A stretch of 64,000 nt of DNA, from positions 1,302,001 through 1,366,000 of the forward strand of contig NZ_CP119809.1 in the NCBI RefSeq assembly GCF_029338395.1, read 5' to 3'. This DNA comes from Halorussus caseinilyticus. GTDB lineage: Archaea > Halobacteriota > Halobacteria > Halobacteriales > Haladaptataceae. This document shows positions 61,821-64,000 of the stretch, one piece after another (position 1 is the stretch's first letter; each line of letters begins with the position of its first letter). The position numbers and the translations under genes are program-made. The notes below the pieces were generated by a model that was given only the letters and a program-made list of their open reading frames with translations, did not search any database and was not told where the DNA came from.

Positions 61821-62894
61821 ATGGAACCACGGGACCTCTCCGCGCACACGGTGTATCAGGCCGGACGGGGCATCGAAGAGGTCGCTCGCGACCTCGGGTT
61901 GGACCCCGACGACCTCGTGAAACTCGCCTCGAACGAGAACCCCTTCGGCCCGAGTCCTGCCGCGGTCGAAGCCATCCGGGAGGCGGCCGCTACCGCCAGT
62001 TCGTACCCCAAGGCCTCCCACGCCGACCTCACCGAGAAGTTGGCCGACGAGTGGGGCGTCTCGCCCGGCCAAATTTGGCTCGGCAACGGCGGCGACGGCG
62101 TACTCGATTACCTCGCGCGCGCGATGCTCGAACCCGGCGACACCGTTCTCGTCCCCGAACCGGGGTTCGCCTACTACGGGATGAGCGCCCGCTTTCACCA
62201 CGGCGAGGTCGAACGCTACCACCTCTCGAAGGCCGACGACTTCGCGCTGACCGCCGAGACGGTCCTCTCGGACTACGACGACGAGCGAGTCGTCTACCTC
62301 ACGAGTCCCCACAACCCGACCGGCGGGCGGTTCGACCTCGAAGCGGTCGAGACGGTCGCCGACGAGACCGGCGAGGATACGCTGGTCGTCGTTGACGAGG
62401 CCTACGGCGAGTTCGCGGAGGGGCCGAGTGCGGTCGAGCTCGTGGACTCGCGCGACGACGTGGCGGTCCTCCGGACGTTCTCGAAGGTGTACGGACTCGC
62501 GGGCGTCCGACTCGGCTACGGCGTCGTGCCCGAGACGTGGGCCGACGCCTACGCCCGCGTCAACACGCCCTTCGCCGCGAGCGAAGTCGCGTGCCGGGCC
62601 GGACTCGCCGCGCTGGACGACGACGACCACGCCGAGAAGACCGTCGAGACCGCGGCGTGGGCGCGCGAGTACGTCTACGAGCGTCTGGACGCGCCCACGT
62701 GGGAGAGCCACGCGAACTTCGTCCTCGCAGAAGTCGGCGACGCCGCTGGCGTCGCAGACGTTCTCCAGCGCCGGGGGGTCATCGTCCGGGACTGCACGAG
62801 CTTCGGCCTGCCCGAGTGCGTCCGCATCACCTGCGGGACGAAAGACGAGACCCGACGCGCGGTGTCGGAACTCAACGAGGTGCTGTCGTCGTGA
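61821..62894 (+). CDS. hisC: histidinol-phosphate aminotransferase
   Basis: 357 residues, PLP enzyme of histidine synthesis. LASNENPFGPSPAAVEAI, LSSYP-like substrate region (ASSYPKASHADL), SPHNPTGGRFD and the PLP-lysine motif TFSKVYGLAGVRLGYG are present. It overlaps the next gene by four bases (GTGA). Leaderless from the TATA at 61791. Confidence 0.95.
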   Translation: MEPRDLSAHTVYQAGRGIEEVARDLGLDPDDLVKLASNENPFGPSPAAVEAIREAAATASSYPKASHADLTEKLADEWGVSPGQIWLGNGGDGVLDYLARAMLEPGDTVLVPEPGFAYYGMSARFHHGEVERYHLSKADDFALTAETVLSDYDDERVVYLTSPHNPTGGRFDLEAVETVADETGEDTLVVVDEAYGEFAEGPSAVELVDSRDDVAVLRTFSKVYGLAGVRLGYGVVPETWADAYARVNTPFAASEVACRAGLAALDDDDHAEKTVETAAWAREYVYERLDAPTWESHANFVLAEVGDAAGVADVLQRRGVIVRDCTSFGLPECVRITCGTKDETRRAVSELNEVLSS

Positions 62895-63418
62895 GGGTCG
62901 CCGTCACCGGCACGCCCGGAACGGGCAAGACTTCGGCGGTCGAAGCCCTCGAAGACGAGACCGGATTCGGAGAATCCGGTCTCGAAGTCGTCCACCTCAA
63001 CGACCTGATTCGAGACGAAGACCTCTGGGACGAACGCGACGAAGCGCGCGATAGTCTCGTCGCGGACCTCGACGCGGTGGCCGAGCGACTGGCCGACCGC
63101 GAGGAGTTGCTGGTCGAGTCTCATCTCGCTCACCACCTCGACGCCGACAGGGTGGTCGTCCTGCGGTGTCACCCCGAGGAGTTAGAGCGCCGCCTCACCG
63201 AGCGTGGGGAGTCCGACGCGAAAGCCGCCGAAAACGCCGAGAGCGAGGCTCTCGACGTTATTCTGTCCGAGACCGTGAACCGCCACGGCGTCGAGAACGT
63301 CTACGAGGTCGAGACCACCGACCGGTCGCCCGACGAGGTGGCCGCCGCAATCGCGGCAGTCGTCGCGGGCGACCGAGAACCGAGCGCCGGAACCGTCTCG
63401 TACATCGACTACCTATGA
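62891..63418 (+). CDS. adenylate kinase family protein (AK6/Fap7-like)
   Basis: 175 residues from a GTG start overlapping the hisC stop. The P-loop is VTGTPGTGKTSAVEAL; HLNDLIRDEDL and VVVLRCHPEELERRL fit the AK6/Fap7 group. In eukaryotes Fap7 acts in small-subunit maturation, and the archaeal form binds the uS11 protein. It overlaps the next gene by four bases (ATGA), so all three genes are coupled. Confidence 0.88.
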   Translation: MRVAVTGTPGTGKTSAVEALEDETGFGESGLEVVHLNDLIRDEDLWDERDEARDSLVADLDAVAERLADREELLVESHLAHHLDADRVVVLRCHPEELERRLTERGESDAKAAENAESEALDVILSETVNRHGVENVYEVETTDRSPDEVAAAIAAVVAGDREPSAGTVSYIDYL

Positions 63419-64000
63419 CCCTCGACCAGTTCCGACACGTCGCCGACCGGATACTCGACCCGCTGGTGTCGGTCTCGACCAGACTCGGCCTGACCCCCGA
63501 CGCGGTTAGCGTCGTCGCCTTCGTGCTGGCGGGCGGTGCTGGCGGCGCGTTCTACTTGGGCGAGCAGGCACCCGTCTGGTACCTCGCGGGCGCGGTCCTC
63601 GTCTTCCTGAACGGGTGGTTGGACCTGTTAGACGGCGCGCTGGCGCGGGAACTCGGCACCGACTCGAAGGCGGGCGACCTGCTGGACCACGTGCTGGACC
63701 GCTACGCCGACCTCGTGATGATTGCGGGTCTGGCGGCCGGAATCAGCAGGTACGCGCTCGGTCTCGCCGCGGTGACGGGCGTGCTGATGACATCCTACCT
63801 CGGGACGCAGGCCCAAGCGGTCGGACTCGACCGGGTGTACGGCGGACTGCTCGGGCGCGCGGACCGACTCGCGCTCATCGGCGTGACGGGTGTCCTCGCC
63901 GCCGCGGTGTCGGGGACCGTCGCCGGTCTGACAGTCGTCGGGTGGCTCTTGGTCGTGTTCGCCGTCGTGGGCCACGTCACGGCGCTTCAGCGGTTTTACT
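63415..64000 (+). CDS. CDP-alcohol phosphatidyltransferase (3' end off the window)
   Basis: 195 residues are visible. The signature D-G-x2-A-R-x8-G-x3-D-x3-D is clear in LLDGALARELGTDSKAGDLLDHVLDRYAD. Membrane helices cover about 25-190. It probably makes a phospholipid headgroup, perhaps archaetidylinositol phosphate, but the substrate is not provable. Last gene of the hisC operon in the window; the 3' end runs off the right edge. Confidence 0.9.
   Translation, partial: MTLDQFRHVADRILDPLVSVSTRLGLTPDAVSVVAFVLAGGAGGAFYLGEQAPVWYLAGAVLVFLNGWLDLLDGALARELGTDSKAGDLLDHVLDRYADLVMIAGLAAGISRYALGLAAVTGVLMTSYLGTQAQAVGLDRVYGGLLGRADRLALIGVTGVLAAAVSGTVAGLTVVGWLLVVFAVVGHVTALQRFY

Noticed and set aside
1-64000. 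tRNA genes, rRNA, CRISPR arrays, transposases or integrases
   Set aside because: I looked for T-loop and anticodon-like stems, regular spaced repeats and recombinase motifs and found none that hold up; a dedicated tRNA scan would be more certain.

Overview
The window is chromosomal DNA of a halophilic archaeon (class Halobacteria). It is GC-rich, its proteins are very acidic, and it carries archaeal informational genes: proteasome PAN and PsmB, L7Ae, eS28, eL24, TmcA and an ATP-dependent DNA ligase. It also has a haloarchaeal menaquinone pathway, many leaderless genes with TATA boxes about 25-35 bases upstream, Tat-type lipoprotein signals and a HalOD1 protein. A Halorussus- or Haladaptatus-like genus is plausible, but that is only a guess. 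I saw no rRNA, tRNA, CRISPR array or intact insertion sequence.

Layout. At 1-12.6 kb menaquinone genes menC(partial)-menA, menF-menD and menB are interleaved with unrelated genes. At 12.8-24.2 kb come a frameshifted DUF7527-like protein, purA, a Trm112-like protein, cysS, a histidine kinase, a lipoprotein and corA. At 24.7-32.6 kb come two divergent EamA transporters, a cupin, DNA ligase, two small membrane proteins, a glutamate-cysteine-ligase-like enzyme and an AhpD-like protein. At 32.7-36.3 kb are proteasome genes psmB and pan with small conserved proteins. At 37-48 kb are BolA, a four-gene sugar ABC transporter operon, fumC, and a GDT1/UPF0016 transporter behind a DtxR/SirR-like operator. 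At 48.7-53.3 kb are a tiny zinc-finger protein, a HalOD1 protein, tmcA (one frameshift) and the rpl7ae-rps28e-rpl24e-ndk operon, whose leader folds into a convincing kink-turn. At 53.4-64 kb are a DUF4349 lipoprotein, a CNNM/CBS protein, a Usp, a pseudogene of an F420-type oxidoreductase, an orphan nuoCD, a Gln-rich repeat protein and the hisC-adenylate kinase-CDP-alcohol phosphotransferase operon.

The most unusual feature is a dispersed intergenic element present seven times in this window. It consists of 26-base direct repeats with a CGGCCGACCAACC core, a GGATAAAGGGG box, a long stem-loop with paired (compensatory) base changes between copies, and a 3' module. Three copies share the start of a mini-ORF, MSLSDRERAGAF. 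Four copies have lost all or part of the stem-loop, and six of the seven lie close behind the 3' end of a gene. A second intergenic repeat family (two copies, both between convergent genes) also has a stem with a compensatory change. These two families, the rpl7ae kink-turn and the long GC-rich palindromes between convergent genes are the parts most worth following up. Three apparent frameshifts each look like one lost G or C in a short homopolymer run, so assembly error must be excluded before they are called mutations.
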